Positions 16,387-24,833 of a stretch of 64,000 bases of DNA are shown piece after piece. Position 1 is the first letter of the stretch; every line of letters starts with the position of its first letter. Source of the DNA: Streptomyces capitiformicae (GTDB taxonomy: Bacteria; Actinomycetota; Actinomycetes; Streptomycetales; Streptomycetaceae); assembly GCF_002214185.1 (NCBI RefSeq), contig NZ_CP022161.1:2851767-2915766 (forward strand). Direction: 5' to 3'. The notes beneath the pieces are model-generated. The model was given only the letters and a program-made list of their open reading frames with translations. It was not told the DNA's origin and made no database searches. The position numbers and the translations under genes were made by a program.

Positions 16387-17394
16387 ATGAATAGGCAGAT
16401 GACGATGACGCCCGACACAGCAATGTCGTTGGATGACTGTATGTTCGAGGTGTATGGGTGGATCCTGGAACAGGACAGCTTCGACCCGCGAGACGCCGCG
16501 GATGGGCTGGGACTGACGCCGGATCAGGCCATCGCGACCTTCGAGCGCCTGGTCCTGCTCGGGTTAGTGCGGGTGGACCCGCGCAACAAGCTGCGCGCCC
16601 GGGCCGTCGACCCCGACGCGGTGGCGCTGCGGCACACCCTGCCCCTGCATGACAGCATCCGCCGCGAACAGGAGAAACTCGACCGGCTGACCGTCGACTT
16701 CAACCGGCTCCGGGACCGGTTCCTGCGCCCCCGGTACAGGGAGAAGAGGTACGCCACGGTCGTCCCCCACCTCGACGAGGTGCGGGCCGCGCTCACCCGG
16801 GCCGCGGCGGAGTGCCGCGAGGAGATGCTGAGCATACAGCCGGGCGGACACCGGGCCCCCGAAGCGCTTCAAGAGGCCCGCCAGCGGGACCACGCCCTAC
16901 TCTCCCGCGGTGTGTCGATGCGCACCATCTACCATCACACGGCCCGCTTCAACGGCCCCAGCCTGGCCTACATCAGCGATGCCGTCGCCCTCGGCGCCGA
17001 ATACCGCACGGCACACGAACTCGCCGGGCGTCTCATCATCTTCGACCGCTGCAAGCTCGCATTCATCCCGATGCGGGACAACAAGGACGGGGCGGTCATC
17101 ATCCACGAACCGTCCATCGTCGCCTTTCTGCGCGATGACTTCGAGACGGTCTGGACGCGGGCGACTCCCTGCGGCCCCACGTCGAACGACCTCGAACAGG
17201 TCGCCAAGGAACTGGACCGGACCATTATCCAGCTGCTGGGGGAGGGGCTGAAGGACGAGACGATCGCGCGTCGACTTGGTATGTCCCTGCGAACCACACG
17301 TCGTCACATCGCCGACATCATGAAACAGCTCGGCGCCGAAAGCCGTTTCCAGGCCGGCGTCCTGGCAGCCCGTCTCAGCGGGGACCTGGGCTGA
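16387..17394 (+). CDS. LuxR-family transcriptional regulator with TrmB-like N-terminus
   Basis: 335 residues. The N-terminal 80 residues look like a winged-helix/TrmB-type segment (LTPDQAIATFERLVLLGLVRVD). A charged coiled-coil-like helix follows (EKLDRLTVDFNRLRDRFL), then a middle domain related to phospholipase-D-like sensor regions of this regulator class (SRGVSMRTIYHHTARFNG). The C-terminal 65 residues are a LuxR HTH: IIQLLGEGLKDETIARRLGMSLRTTRRHIADIMKQLGAESRFQAGVLA, abbreviated here by its ends. There is no receiver Asp or ATP-binding site. Proteins of this shape are common pathway-specific activators at the edge of Streptomyces clusters. It is the first gene of the biosynthetic cluster and is likely to control the operon starting at 17574. 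No ribosome site is clear ahead of ATG 16387; ATG 16402 is an alternative. Confidence 0.8.
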   Translation: MNRQMTMTPDTAMSLDDCMFEVYGWILEQDSFDPRDAADGLGLTPDQAIATFERLVLLGLVRVDPRNKLRARAVDPDAVALRHTLPLHDSIRREQEKLDRLTVDFNRLRDRFLRPRYREKRYATVVPHLDEVRAALTRAAAECREEMLSIQPGGHRAPEALQEARQRDHALLSRGVSMRTIYHHTARFNGPSLAYISDAVALGAEYRTAHELAGRLIIFDRCKLAFIPMRDNKDGAVIIHEPSIVAFLRDDFETVWTRATPCGPTSNDLEQVAKELDRTIIQLLGEGLKDETIARRLGMSLRTTRRHIADIMKQLGAESRFQAGVLAARLSGDLG

Positions 17395-17573
17395 CCTGCG
17401 ATCGACGAAACCCGCACCGCCGTATCACATCACTCAATTCATGGCATCGATGATTCACGATTGAAAACCTTCGCAGGCATCAGAATGATCGTTTCAAAAG
17501 GCCCATGACGCTTCGCCGCGCAGGGACCTCCGTTTGAAGACGGCGCTCCGATGCCTGCAAGGAGTTCTAAAAC

Positions 17574-19343
17574 GTGACCACTACCGGGCTGGATCCGCAC
17601 GTGGACGTCCGTACTCTTCCCGACGCCTTGAGGTTCCGCAGTGAGCAGCAGCCCACCAGAACTGCTTATGTCTTCTTACGCGATGGCGAGGAACCCCAGG
17701 AGGCGATGACCTACCGGGAACTCCATGAGGCGGCCTGCCTGCGCGCTGGAGCGCTCACCGCCGCCGGGCTCGCCGGACGCAGCGTCGTCCTGCTGTACCC
17801 GTCGGGTCTGGAGTTCGTACGGACTCTCCTCGGCTGTATGTACGGACGTGTGGCCGGTGCCCCGGTCCAGGTCCCCCGCCGGCGCAGCGAGGTGTCCCGG
17901 CTCCGTCGCATCGCCGATGACGCGGGCACCTCGACCGTCCTGACGACCACGGACGTCATCCTCGAACTGGCCGAGCGCTTCGGTGATCTGCCCGAGCTCG
18001 ACGGCCTCCGCCTCGTTGCCACCGACGATCCGCGCGCGTTGCCCGCCGGGGAGCACACGGTGACCGCCGCTTCCGCCGCCCCGCAGGACATCGCCCTGCT
18101 CCAGTACACCTCCGGCTCCACCGGCACCCCCAAGGGCGTCATGGTCAGCCACGCCAATTTCCTCGCCAACGTCGTCGAGACCGACGCGCTCTGGCCGTGC
18201 GAGCCCCGAGGCACGGTCGTGAACTGGCTGCCGCTCTTCCACGACATGGGGATGCTGTTCGGCGTCGTACTGCCGCTGTGGGCGGGCATCCCCTCGTATC
18301 TGATGGCCCCTGCGTCCTTCATCCGCAGGCCGGCGCGCTGGCTGGAGGCGATATCCCGGTTCCGCGGAACCCACTCGGCCGCGCCGAGCTTCGCCTACGA
18401 GTTGTGCGTGCGTGCCGCGGAGGAGGGCAGGACCACCGGCGTAGGCGATCTGTCGTCCTGGCGCGTGGCCGTCAACGGCGCCGAACCGGTGCGCTGGAGC
18501 ACGATCCGGTCCTTCACCACCGCGTTCGCGCCGTACGGGTTCGACCCCCGTGCCATGTGCCCCGGCTATGGTCTCGCGGAGAACACGCTCAAGGTCACCG
18601 GCAGCCCCCAGGACCGGGAACCCTCCGTCCTGTGGCTGGATTCCGACGCTCTGCGAGAGGGCCGGGCGGAGCCCCGCGGAGCGTCCGCCCACGGCACCGT
18701 CCCGGTGGTCGGCAGCGGGCACACGGTGGCCGGCACCCGGGTGCGGATCGTGGACCCCGTCACTCGGCAGGCCTGTCCGGAGGGGCGCGTAGGGGAGATC
18801 TGGATCACCGGCCCCTGTGTGGCGGGCGGCTACCGGGGCAGACCCGAGTCGAGCGAGGACACCTTCCGGGCCCGCGTCGCCGAGGAGCACGGCGGTTCCG
18901 GCCTCGCCCATCTGCGCAGCGGGGACCTGGGGTTTCTGCACGGCGGTGAGCTGTATGTCACGGGCCGGCTCAAGGACGTCATCATCAGGAAGGGCCGTAA
19001 CCACTACCCGCAGGACATCGAACTGTCGGCCGAACGATCCGCGCCGGGCCTGCAACCCAACTGCGCGGCGGCCTTCGCCGACGACGACGGCGACCGGGAG
19101 TCGCTGGTGGTGGTCGTCGAGACGGACGGGCGCGTGCTGAAGTCGGTCGGCGCGCGGGCCCTGAGCAAGCGCGTGTACGACGCCGTAAGGGAGGAACAGG
19201 GGATCACCCCGGACGACGTGCTCGTGGTGCGCCGCGGCTCCCTGCCGAAGACCTCCAGCGGCAAGGTGCAGCGACACGCGTGCCGGACGCTGTACCGGCG
19301 CGGCGAACTGGCCGCCGTCGCCTCGGCCGGGCGGGAGGCGTGA
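17574..19343 (+). CDS. Fatty acyl-AMP/CoA ligase (FAAL/RevS-like)
   Basis: 589 residues from GTG, with AAGGAG ten bases upstream. It is an ANL-superfamily enzyme: LLQYTSGSTGTPKGVMVSH (P-loop), NWLPLFHDMGMLFGVVLPLWAG and CPGYGLAENTLKVTG. These blocks are typical of the FAAL branch rather than NRPS A domains. DVIIRKGRNHYPQDIE and SLPKTSSGKVQR close the C-terminal domain. It would adenylate a fatty acid for transfer to CoA or an ACP. RevS of reveromycin is FAAL-like in sequence but makes middle-chain acyl-CoA; the neighbouring KASIII and the downstream CCR make the same use (2-alkylmalonyl-CoA supply) likely here. The stop overlaps the next ATG. The promoter region 17395-17573 includes GTTTCAAAAGGCCCA, which resembles sequence ahead of the PKS gene. 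Confidence 0.85.
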   Translation: MTTTGLDPHVDVRTLPDALRFRSEQQPTRTAYVFLRDGEEPQEAMTYRELHEAACLRAGALTAAGLAGRSVVLLYPSGLEFVRTLLGCMYGRVAGAPVQVPRRRSEVSRLRRIADDAGTSTVLTTTDVILELAERFGDLPELDGLRLVATDDPRALPAGEHTVTAASAAPQDIALLQYTSGSTGTPKGVMVSHANFLANVVETDALWPCEPRGTVVNWLPLFHDMGMLFGVVLPLWAGIPSYLMAPASFIRRPARWLEAISRFRGTHSAAPSFAYELCVRAAEEGRTTGVGDLSSWRVAVNGAEPVRWSTIRSFTTAFAPYGFDPRAMCPGYGLAENTLKVTGSPQDREPSVLWLDSDALREGRAEPRGASAHGTVPVVGSGHTVAGTRVRIVDPVTRQACPEGRVGEIWITGPCVAGGYRGRPESSEDTFRARVAEEHGGSGLAHLRSGDLGFLHGGELYVTGRLKDVIIRKGRNHYPQDIELSAERSAPGLQPNCAAAFADDDGDRESLVVVVETDGRVLKSVGARALSKRVYDAVREEQGITPDDVLVVRRGSLPKTSSGKVQRHACRTLYRRGELAAVASAGREA

Positions 19344-20338
19344 TGGCGCGGTTCAGTGTGCCCCCGGCCCATGCCGGTGCGCGGATCCTCGGGGTCGGCG
19401 CGTACCGGCCGTCGCGGGTGGTGGGCAACGACGAGATCTGTGCCCGTATCGATTCGACCGACGAGTGGATCCGCAGGCGCTCCGGCATCGTCACCCGGCA
19501 CTTCGCCGGACCGGACGAGACCGTCGTCTCGATGGCGGCGGAGGCGGCCCGCAAGGCGCTCGCCCAGGCCGGCACCGACCCGTGGGACGTCGGCATGGTG
19601 CTACTGGCGTCGATGTCCTTCCTGGAACAGTCGCCGGCCGCCGCCCCCCGGGTCGCCCATCTGCTGGGGACGGGCGCCGGGGCCGTGGACGTCAGCGCCG
19701 CCTGCTCGGGCTTCTCCTACGGTCTGGCGCTGGCGAACTCCCTCGTCCGCTCGGGCGAGGTCGGCACCGTCGTGGTCGTCGGCTCGGAGAAGATGAGCGA
19801 CATCGTCGACCCGGAGGACCGCGGCAGTGCGTTCCTCTTCGGTGACGGCGCGGGTGCCGTCGTGGTCGGTCCCTCGGCGACGCCGGGTATCGGTCCGGTC
19901 GTCTGGGGCTCCGACGGGGAGCGGCACGGCATGATCGCCCACAACGGCTCATGGCTGGAAACACGCGACAGGTCCGGGCCGTGGCCGACCCTGCGGATGG
20001 CCGGGCCCGAGGTCTTCCGCTGGGCGACCCGTGTGGTGCCGGAGATATCGCGGAAGGCCGTGAGGGCGACGGGCCTGGACATCACAGACCTCGCCGCGTT
20101 CGTCCCTCACCAGGCCAACGTCCGGATCATCGACTCCGTCGCGAGGTCCCTGGGGCTCGCGCCGCACACCGCGGTGGCCAAGGACGTCGTGCGGGCGGGG
20201 AACACCTCGGCCGCCTCGATCCCGCTGGCTCTGGACGCCCTGCTGTCCCAGGGCGGGCTCACCTCCGGAGATCCGGCCCTGCTCGTCGGCTTCGGTGCCG
20301 GGCTGACCTACGCCGCCCAGGTAGTGGCGCTGCCCTGA
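19343..20338 (+). CDS. 3-Oxoacyl-ACP synthase III (KASIII/FabH-like)
   Basis: 331 residues, overlapping the previous stop by one base (TGATG). The full FabH triad is present: Cys in VDVSAACSGFSYG near residue 115, His in FVPHQANVRI near 257, and Asn in AGNTSAASIPLAL near 286. ILGVGAYRPSRVVGNDEI and DEWIRRRSGI are the conserved N-terminal blocks. It condenses an acyl-CoA with malonyl-ACP. Next to an acyl ligase and with a CCR in the cluster, a role like RevR in making a medium-chain 2-alkylmalonyl extender is the simplest reading. Primer specificity cannot be told from sequence. Confidence 0.88.
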   Translation: MARFSVPPAHAGARILGVGAYRPSRVVGNDEICARIDSTDEWIRRRSGIVTRHFAGPDETVVSMAAEAARKALAQAGTDPWDVGMVLLASMSFLEQSPAAAPRVAHLLGTGAGAVDVSAACSGFSYGLALANSLVRSGEVGTVVVVGSEKMSDIVDPEDRGSAFLFGDGAGAVVVGPSATPGIGPVVWGSDGERHGMIAHNGSWLETRDRSGPWPTLRMAGPEVFRWATRVVPEISRKAVRATGLDITDLAAFVPHQANVRIIDSVARSLGLAPHTAVAKDVVRAGNTSAASIPLALDALLSQGGLTSGDPALLVGFGAGLTYAAQVVALP

Positions 20339-20374
20339 CGGGACCGGGCTCGCCCCACATCGCTCGATCCAGCA

Positions 20375-20395
20375 CATCGAAAAAGCGTGATTGAA
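20375..20395 (+). promoter_or_regulatory. Conserved regulatory box, copy 1
   Basis: CATCGAAAAAGCG followed by TGATTGAA. The same sequence with two changes lies at 31191-31211 ahead of the large PKS gene. It overlaps the TTG at 20391, which argues that this TTG is not the start of the following gene. Confidence 0.5.
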
Positions 20396-20483
20396 ACGTA
20401 TCGACGACATCGGCACGATCATTCCTGAAGAACTTCCACGTCTCGCTTCGCGCCAGAGGCGGCCAATCCGATGGGAAGCTCCC

Positions 20484-21899
20484 GTGTTCACGCAATACGA
20501 TCCCGATTCCGCAGCACTCACGGCCGAACTGCGCGACCAGTTCGACTCGTTCACAGCGGGACGCTGGGACGCCGAATTCCTGGCGTCGCATCAGAACCAG
20601 AAGCTGCGCGAGGTTCTCGCGTACGCACGCGCCAATTCCCCTTTCTACCGAAAGAAATTGTCGGGCCTCACCGACGAGCACATGGCCGGGCTGCGCGTCG
20701 ACGACCTGCGGAGCCTGCCCTACACGACGAAAGAGGACCTGAGGCAGGCCCAGTTCGACATCCTTTCCCAGCCCATCGCCAAAGCCTGGATCTTCTACGA
20801 GACCACCGGCACGACGGGCGCCGCGACGCCGTGCCCGCGCACCAACGCGGACACCATCCACAACAATTCCGCGCTCACCGCGTATTACCGTGACGTCCTC
20901 GCCGTACACGGCGACCGGCAGGTCATCGGAGTCTCCGGTCCTACCGAACTGCACGCCACGGGCGACACCTTCGGGGACGTCTGCCGCAACCTCGGCCACT
21001 CGGTGGCCAAGATGTGGCCGCATTCCCCCGTGATCGGGTTCGACCGTGCCCTTGAAGTCATGCGGCTGCTGCCGATAACGGGGCTGTTCTGTACGCCCGG
21101 CATGGCGATGCGGCTCGCCCAGAAAGCCGTGGAGGCGGGCCTGGACCCCCGGCGGGACTTCTCGCTCGACGTCCTGATGCTCACCGGTGAACTGATGTCG
21201 CCCAGCCTGCTGGACAACATCGGCGTGCTCTGGGGCGCCGAGGCCCGCAACGCCCTCTACGCCTCGCAGGAGGCCTCGGTGCTGGCCGCGGCCACCTCGG
21301 ACGGCTCGCTGCGCACGGTCCCGCTGATCAACCACTACGAGGTGATCGAACCCGAGACCCTCGCACCGGTCGAACCGGACGCCGACGGGGTGCGGTACGG
21401 CGAACTCGTCGTGACGAACCTCTACATGGGCGCCAAGCCGCTCATCAGGTACCGCACCGGCGACCTCGTCAGGATGACGGACCCCGCGCCCGGTGCCGCG
21501 GTGCGGGCTCCGGCGCTGGAGGTGGTGGGCCGCGTACGCGACCAGCTCCTCCTCAACGGCACCCTCGTCAACGGCTACGACCTGGAGGACCTGCTGCTGC
21601 GCAGGTTCCGCGGCTACCACGACTACCGGATCACCGTCAGCCGCGACGAGCTCGGCAAGGATCTGCTCACCCTGACCCTGAAGGCCGACCCCGACAGCCA
21701 CCGGGACGGCATCGAGCAGGCCGCCGGGGAGTGCCTGGTCGCCCTGGACACCCCGCTGACCGTCGAGTTCGGCGACCCCGGTCCCATCACCAGCACCGGC
21801 GCCATGGTGAGCTGGAAGGCGGCCCGGGTCGTGGACCTGCGCAAGGCGCCCTCCGGCGAGGACTCCTCGGCCGAGCGCATCGCCGCGACGAGGGTCTGA
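20484..21899 (+). CDS. PaaK-like adenylate-forming ligase
   Basis: 471 residues from GTG 20484 (GGGAAG upstream). A longer frame from TTG 20391 has poor codon bias and overlaps a regulatory box, so I prefer the shorter start. The protein follows the phenylacetate-CoA ligase family: LREVLAYARANSPFYRKKL, LPYTTKEDLRQAQ, and WIFYETTGTTGAATPCPRT in place of the usual SSGTTG P-loop. LMLTGELMSPSL, LVVTNLYMGAKPLIRYRTGD and LEVVGRVRDQLLLNGT follow. It should activate a carboxylic acid as the acyl-AMP and perhaps form a thioester. The substrate is unknown; an aromatic or cyclohexene acid from the prephenate branch is one option. Its stop overlaps the aminotransferase start (TGATG), so it belongs to the amino-acid sub-operon. 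Confidence 0.8.
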   Translation: MFTQYDPDSAALTAELRDQFDSFTAGRWDAEFLASHQNQKLREVLAYARANSPFYRKKLSGLTDEHMAGLRVDDLRSLPYTTKEDLRQAQFDILSQPIAKAWIFYETTGTTGAATPCPRTNADTIHNNSALTAYYRDVLAVHGDRQVIGVSGPTELHATGDTFGDVCRNLGHSVAKMWPHSPVIGFDRALEVMRLLPITGLFCTPGMAMRLAQKAVEAGLDPRRDFSLDVLMLTGELMSPSLLDNIGVLWGAEARNALYASQEASVLAAATSDGSLRTVPLINHYEVIEPETLAPVEPDADGVRYGELVVTNLYMGAKPLIRYRTGDLVRMTDPAPGAAVRAPALEVVGRVRDQLLLNGTLVNGYDLEDLLLRRFRGYHDYRITVSRDELGKDLLTLTLKADPDSHRDGIEQAAGECLVALDTPLTVEFGDPGPITSTGAMVSWKAARVVDLRKAPSGEDSSAERIAATRV

Positions 21900-22885
21900 T
21901 GGCACATCAGGACGACCTCACCCGCTCGGCGCTCGGACTGGGCGAGTGGGCCTACGACCGGGGCGAGTTCGTCCCGGCGACCGCGCCGAGGCTGCCGCTC
22001 TCCACGCAGGGCCTGCACTACGGCACCGGCGCGTTCGAGGGCATCCGCGCCTACCGGTCCGACGCCGGGCTCCTTCTGTTCCGGGTGCGCGAACACTACG
22101 AACGCCTGCTGCGCGCCTGCCGGATCCTGCGCATCGTCGACATACCACATGACGTCGACGAACTCGTCCGTCTCACGGTCGAGTTGCTGCGACGCAACGG
22201 CCACGACGGCGACGTCTATGTGCGGCCGCTGGCGCACAAGCTCTCCCTGCTGCCGGACACACCCCCCGGTGTCCAGCTGGCGGGGGTGTCCGACGGGCTG
22301 TCCATCACCACGTTCGGCTACCCCACCCCGAAGACGGTACGGGCCATGCGCTGCCTGATCAGCAACTGGCGCCGGCCGCCCCGCGACACCCTGCCCACCC
22401 AGGCCAAGATCACCGCCGGCTACGCGACCACCGCGCTCGCCGGTGACGAGGCCCGGGCCGCCGGTTACGACGACGCCATCCTGCTGGACCGCGCGGGCAA
22501 CGTCGCCGAGGCGACCACCGCGAACGTCTTCGCCGTGTTCGGCGACCGGGTCGTCACCCCGCCCGCCACCGGCGACCTGCTGGCCGGCATCACCAGGGAC
22601 TCCCTGATCACGCTGTGCCGGGAGGCCGGTATGGAGGTCGAGGAGCGTGTGCTCAGCCCGGCAGAGCTGTTCACCGCCGACGAGATCTTCCTCTCCTCCA
22701 CCGCCAAGGGCGTGGCCGCAGTGGTCGGTCTGTCCGGCAGGGACGTGGGAGAAGCGACCGTCGGCCCGGTCACGACCCGGGCGGTGGCGCTCTACACCGC
22801 GGCCACCGCCGCCGACGGAGCGCATCCCGAGTGGCTCACGCCCGTCGCCCCCCACCCGACGCCGACCTCAGGGAGACAAGGATGA
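21899..22885 (+). CDS. Class IV (branched-chain-type) aminotransferase
   Basis: 328 residues, PLP-dependent fold type IV. LPLSTQGLHYGTGAFEGIRAY is the family start, DVYVRPLAHK the arginine strand, PTQAKITAGYATTALAGDEA holds the PLP Lys, and LDRAGNVAEATTANVFAV with LLAGITRDSLITLC forms the phosphate-binding part. Length fits IlvE-type enzymes (about 310-360). In this position, just ahead of the prephenate-decarboxylase gene, it would aminate the 2-oxo acid derived from prephenate to give the unusual amino acid, rather than act in branched-chain metabolism. Coupled to both neighbours by ATGA overlaps. Confidence 0.85.
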   Translation: MAHQDDLTRSALGLGEWAYDRGEFVPATAPRLPLSTQGLHYGTGAFEGIRAYRSDAGLLLFRVREHYERLLRACRILRIVDIPHDVDELVRLTVELLRRNGHDGDVYVRPLAHKLSLLPDTPPGVQLAGVSDGLSITTFGYPTPKTVRAMRCLISNWRRPPRDTLPTQAKITAGYATTALAGDEARAAGYDDAILLDRAGNVAEATTANVFAVFGDRVVTPPATGDLLAGITRDSLITLCREAGMEVEERVLSPAELFTADEIFLSSTAKGVAAVVGLSGRDVGEATVGPVTTRAVALYTAATAADGAHPEWLTPVAPHPTPTSGRQG

Positions 22886-23499
22886 CGCTCCTCAGCTTCA
22901 GCACGGTCCCACATCCGGCCCCGGAAGAAATAGCCGCCGTGGGCACCCTCGGCCCGCACGGCACCAGCAGCGAGCAGGCCGCGACCCTGTTCGCACGCCA
23001 GGTCGCCGAGGAGGCCGGACCACCCGCCGCCGTCCACCTGTTCGACACCTATGAAGGAGCGGTCGACGCACTGCGCGACGACGCGGTGACCCATGTGGTG
23101 GTGGCCAACGCCTACCGATCGGTCTACCGCATCTACATGGACCCCTCGCTGGCACTGACCAACGTGTTCGTGATGGACACCCCGCTGTACGGCATCGCCG
23201 CACCCCAGGGTGCGGTGCCGGTCACGGACGCCCCCACCATCGCGAGTCACCCCTCGCCGGAACCGATCATCGCGGAGCTCCTGTCGCCGAGGCACGTCAC
23301 GTACAAGGTGCTGCACTCCGACTCGACCAGCGCCGCCGCCATCGCGGCCGTGGACGGGACCGCCGACCTCGCGCTCACCACCGTGCCCGCGGCGGAGCGG
23401 TACGGCCTGGAGTTCGTCTCGCGGACCAGGCCCATCCGCATGGTCTGGTCGGTGTTCACCAAGGCCGTCCCGGACGCCCTCTCCAACCCCGCGGCCTGA
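22882..23499 (+). CDS. salX-like: Prephenate decarboxylase (BacA/SalX-like)
   Basis: 205 residues, the same length as BacA. It contains only the prephenate dehydratase-like fold, without an ACT domain. Matching blocks are VGTLGPHGTSSEQAATLF, a central NAYRSVYRIYMDPSLALTN, MDTPLYGIA, IASHPSPEPII and RPIRMVWSVFTKA; each corresponds in order to a BacA block as I remember that sequence. This family decarboxylates prephenate without aromatising it and gives a dihydro-hydroxyphenylpyruvate. In salinosporamide biosynthesis the SalX enzyme starts the route to cyclohexenylalanine. It sits between an aminotransferase and an ornithine-cyclodeaminase-like gene. This is the key precursor gene linking the operon to the proteasome-inhibitor cluster. 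Confidence 0.87.
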   Translation: MTLLSFSTVPHPAPEEIAAVGTLGPHGTSSEQAATLFARQVAEEAGPPAAVHLFDTYEGAVDALRDDAVTHVVVANAYRSVYRIYMDPSLALTNVFVMDTPLYGIAAPQGAVPVTDAPTIASHPSPEPIIAELLSPRHVTYKVLHSDSTSAAAIAAVDGTADLALTTVPAAERYGLEFVSRTRPIRMVWSVFTKAVPDALSNPAA

Positions 23500-23524
23500 G
23501 TCCGCGTCAGAAAGGAGGAGATCC

Positions 23525-24514
23525 ATGCTGCTGTTGAACGGCGACCAGGTGCGCAAGGTCTTCCCGGCGTCGGAGGCGTACCGCGTGGTGGCCGAGGTGA
23601 TGCGCCGCTACAGCGCGGGCGATGTCGTCCAGCCGGTGCGTACCGTGCTGGCGTCGGGCCGTGACGCCTCTCTCTTCGCCGCCATGCCGTGCCATGTGGC
23701 CGGTGAGACGGACTCCGGCTACGGCTTCAAGGCGGTCCTGCACGCCCCCGGCAACGCCGCCCGCGGACTGCCGACGCATGTGGGCGCGGTGCTGGTGTTC
23801 GATCCGGAGACCGGGCAGCCGCTGGCCATGATGGACGGGGCGGCGGTGACCGCGCTCCGCACGGCCGCCGCGTCGGCCGTGGCGACCGACGCGCTGGCCC
23901 GGCCCGATGCCGGCGTCCTGGCCCTGATCGGGGCGGGCGCCCAGGCGCGCAGCCACCTCATCGCGATGAACGAGGTCAGGCCGCTCAGCCGGGTGCGGCT
24001 CTGGAACCGCGGCTCCTCGCGGGCCGAGGAGTTCCTGACGTGGGCGCGGCCCCGGGTCGGGGTGGACATCGAGCTGGTGGACACGCCCGCCGACGCGCTG
24101 CGCGGCGCCGATCTGGTGTGTACGACGGTGGACACGGCCGAGCCGGTCGTGCGGGCGGCGGACCTCGCCGAAGGGGTGCACATCAACGCCGTCGGTTCGT
24201 CCGTGCCCGGCAAGCGCGAACTCGACTCGGCCGCGGTGGCCTCCTGTTCGGTCTTCGTGGACAGCAGGGCGGGTGCCCTGCGGGAGTCCTCCGAGCTGGC
24301 CGCGCCGGTCGAGGAGGGGCTGGTCCCGGCCGACCGGGACCTGCCCGAGATCGGCGAGGTGCTGCTCGGCAAGCATCCCGGCCGTACGGACCCGGCAGAA
24401 CGCACGCTCTACAAGTCGCTGGGGATGGCCGCGCAGGACGTCGCGTCCGGATTCGCCGTGGCCCGCGCCGCGCGACGCCTCGGTATCGGCACCGAGACCG
24501 ATTTCACTTGCTGA
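23525..24514 (+). CDS. Ornithine cyclodeaminase/mu-crystallin-family oxidoreductase
   Basis: 329 residues with an excellent AAAGGAGGAG site. The family start (LLLNGDQVRKVFP) is followed by a substrate-arm Lys (GYGFKAVLHAP). The Rossmann motif is LALIGAGAQARSHLIAM near 140, and VHINAVGSSVPGKRELD near 225. Family members are ornithine cyclodeaminases, ketimine reductases and alanine dehydrogenases. In this operon a reductase of an enone or imine intermediate on the way to the cyclohexenyl amino acid is plausible. That is inference from context. Confidence 0.8.
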   Translation: MLLLNGDQVRKVFPASEAYRVVAEVMRRYSAGDVVQPVRTVLASGRDASLFAAMPCHVAGETDSGYGFKAVLHAPGNAARGLPTHVGAVLVFDPETGQPLAMMDGAAVTALRTAAASAVATDALARPDAGVLALIGAGAQARSHLIAMNEVRPLSRVRLWNRGSSRAEEFLTWARPRVGVDIELVDTPADALRGADLVCTTVDTAEPVVRAADLAEGVHINAVGSSVPGKRELDSAAVASCSVFVDSRAGALRESSELAAPVEEGLVPADRDLPEIGEVLLGKHPGRTDPAERTLYKSLGMAAQDVASGFAVARAARRLGIGTETDFTC

Positions 24515-24545
24515 CCACTACTACACGGGGAAGCTGACCTTTCGA

Positions 24546-24833
24546 ATGACGGCACTACTGATCGGCAACGTCGGGGCGATCGGCGACGAACAGCGGATGG
24601 CGGAATACCGCGCGAAAGTGCTCCACACGCTGGAGCTGTACGGCGGCGGATTCATGATCCGCGGGGGCGAGTTCGAGGCGCTGGAGGGTGACTGGATCCC
24701 CACGCATCTGTCGGTGATGGTGTTCCCGACGGCGAATCTCGCCCGCCGCTGGTACACCTCGCCCGAGTACCGCGCCATCGTCCCGCTCCGGGAGGGCACC
24801 CACATGGACCTCATCCTGGTGGAGGGGGAGTGA
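24546..24833 (+). CDS. DUF1330 family protein
   Basis: 95 residues from ATG 24546. It shows the DUF1330 pattern: a first beta strand, AEYRAKVLHTLELYGGGFMIRGGEFEALEGDW, then LSVMVFPTANLARRWYTSPEYRAIVPLREG. The family is a dimeric ferredoxin-like alpha/beta barrel of unknown chemistry. The stop overlaps the GTG of the next gene. Its place between two putative tailoring enzymes suggests an accessory isomerase or lyase role in precursor supply, but nothing in the sequence proves this. Confidence 0.75.
   Translation: MTALLIGNVGAIGDEQRMAEYRAKVLHTLELYGGGFMIRGGEFEALEGDWIPTHLSVMVFPTANLARRWYTSPEYRAIVPLREGTHMDLILVEGE

Noticed and set aside
16062..16394. 110-codon gene before the LuxR regulator
   Set aside because: Good GGGGAG site but weak third-position bias after the first 40 codons, no family, and an out-of-frame overlap with the LuxR start; left uncalled.
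20391..20483. N-terminal extension of the PaaK-like ligase from TTG
   Set aside because: Poor codon bias, no ribosome site, and the TTG lies inside the regulatory box shared with the PKS promoter.
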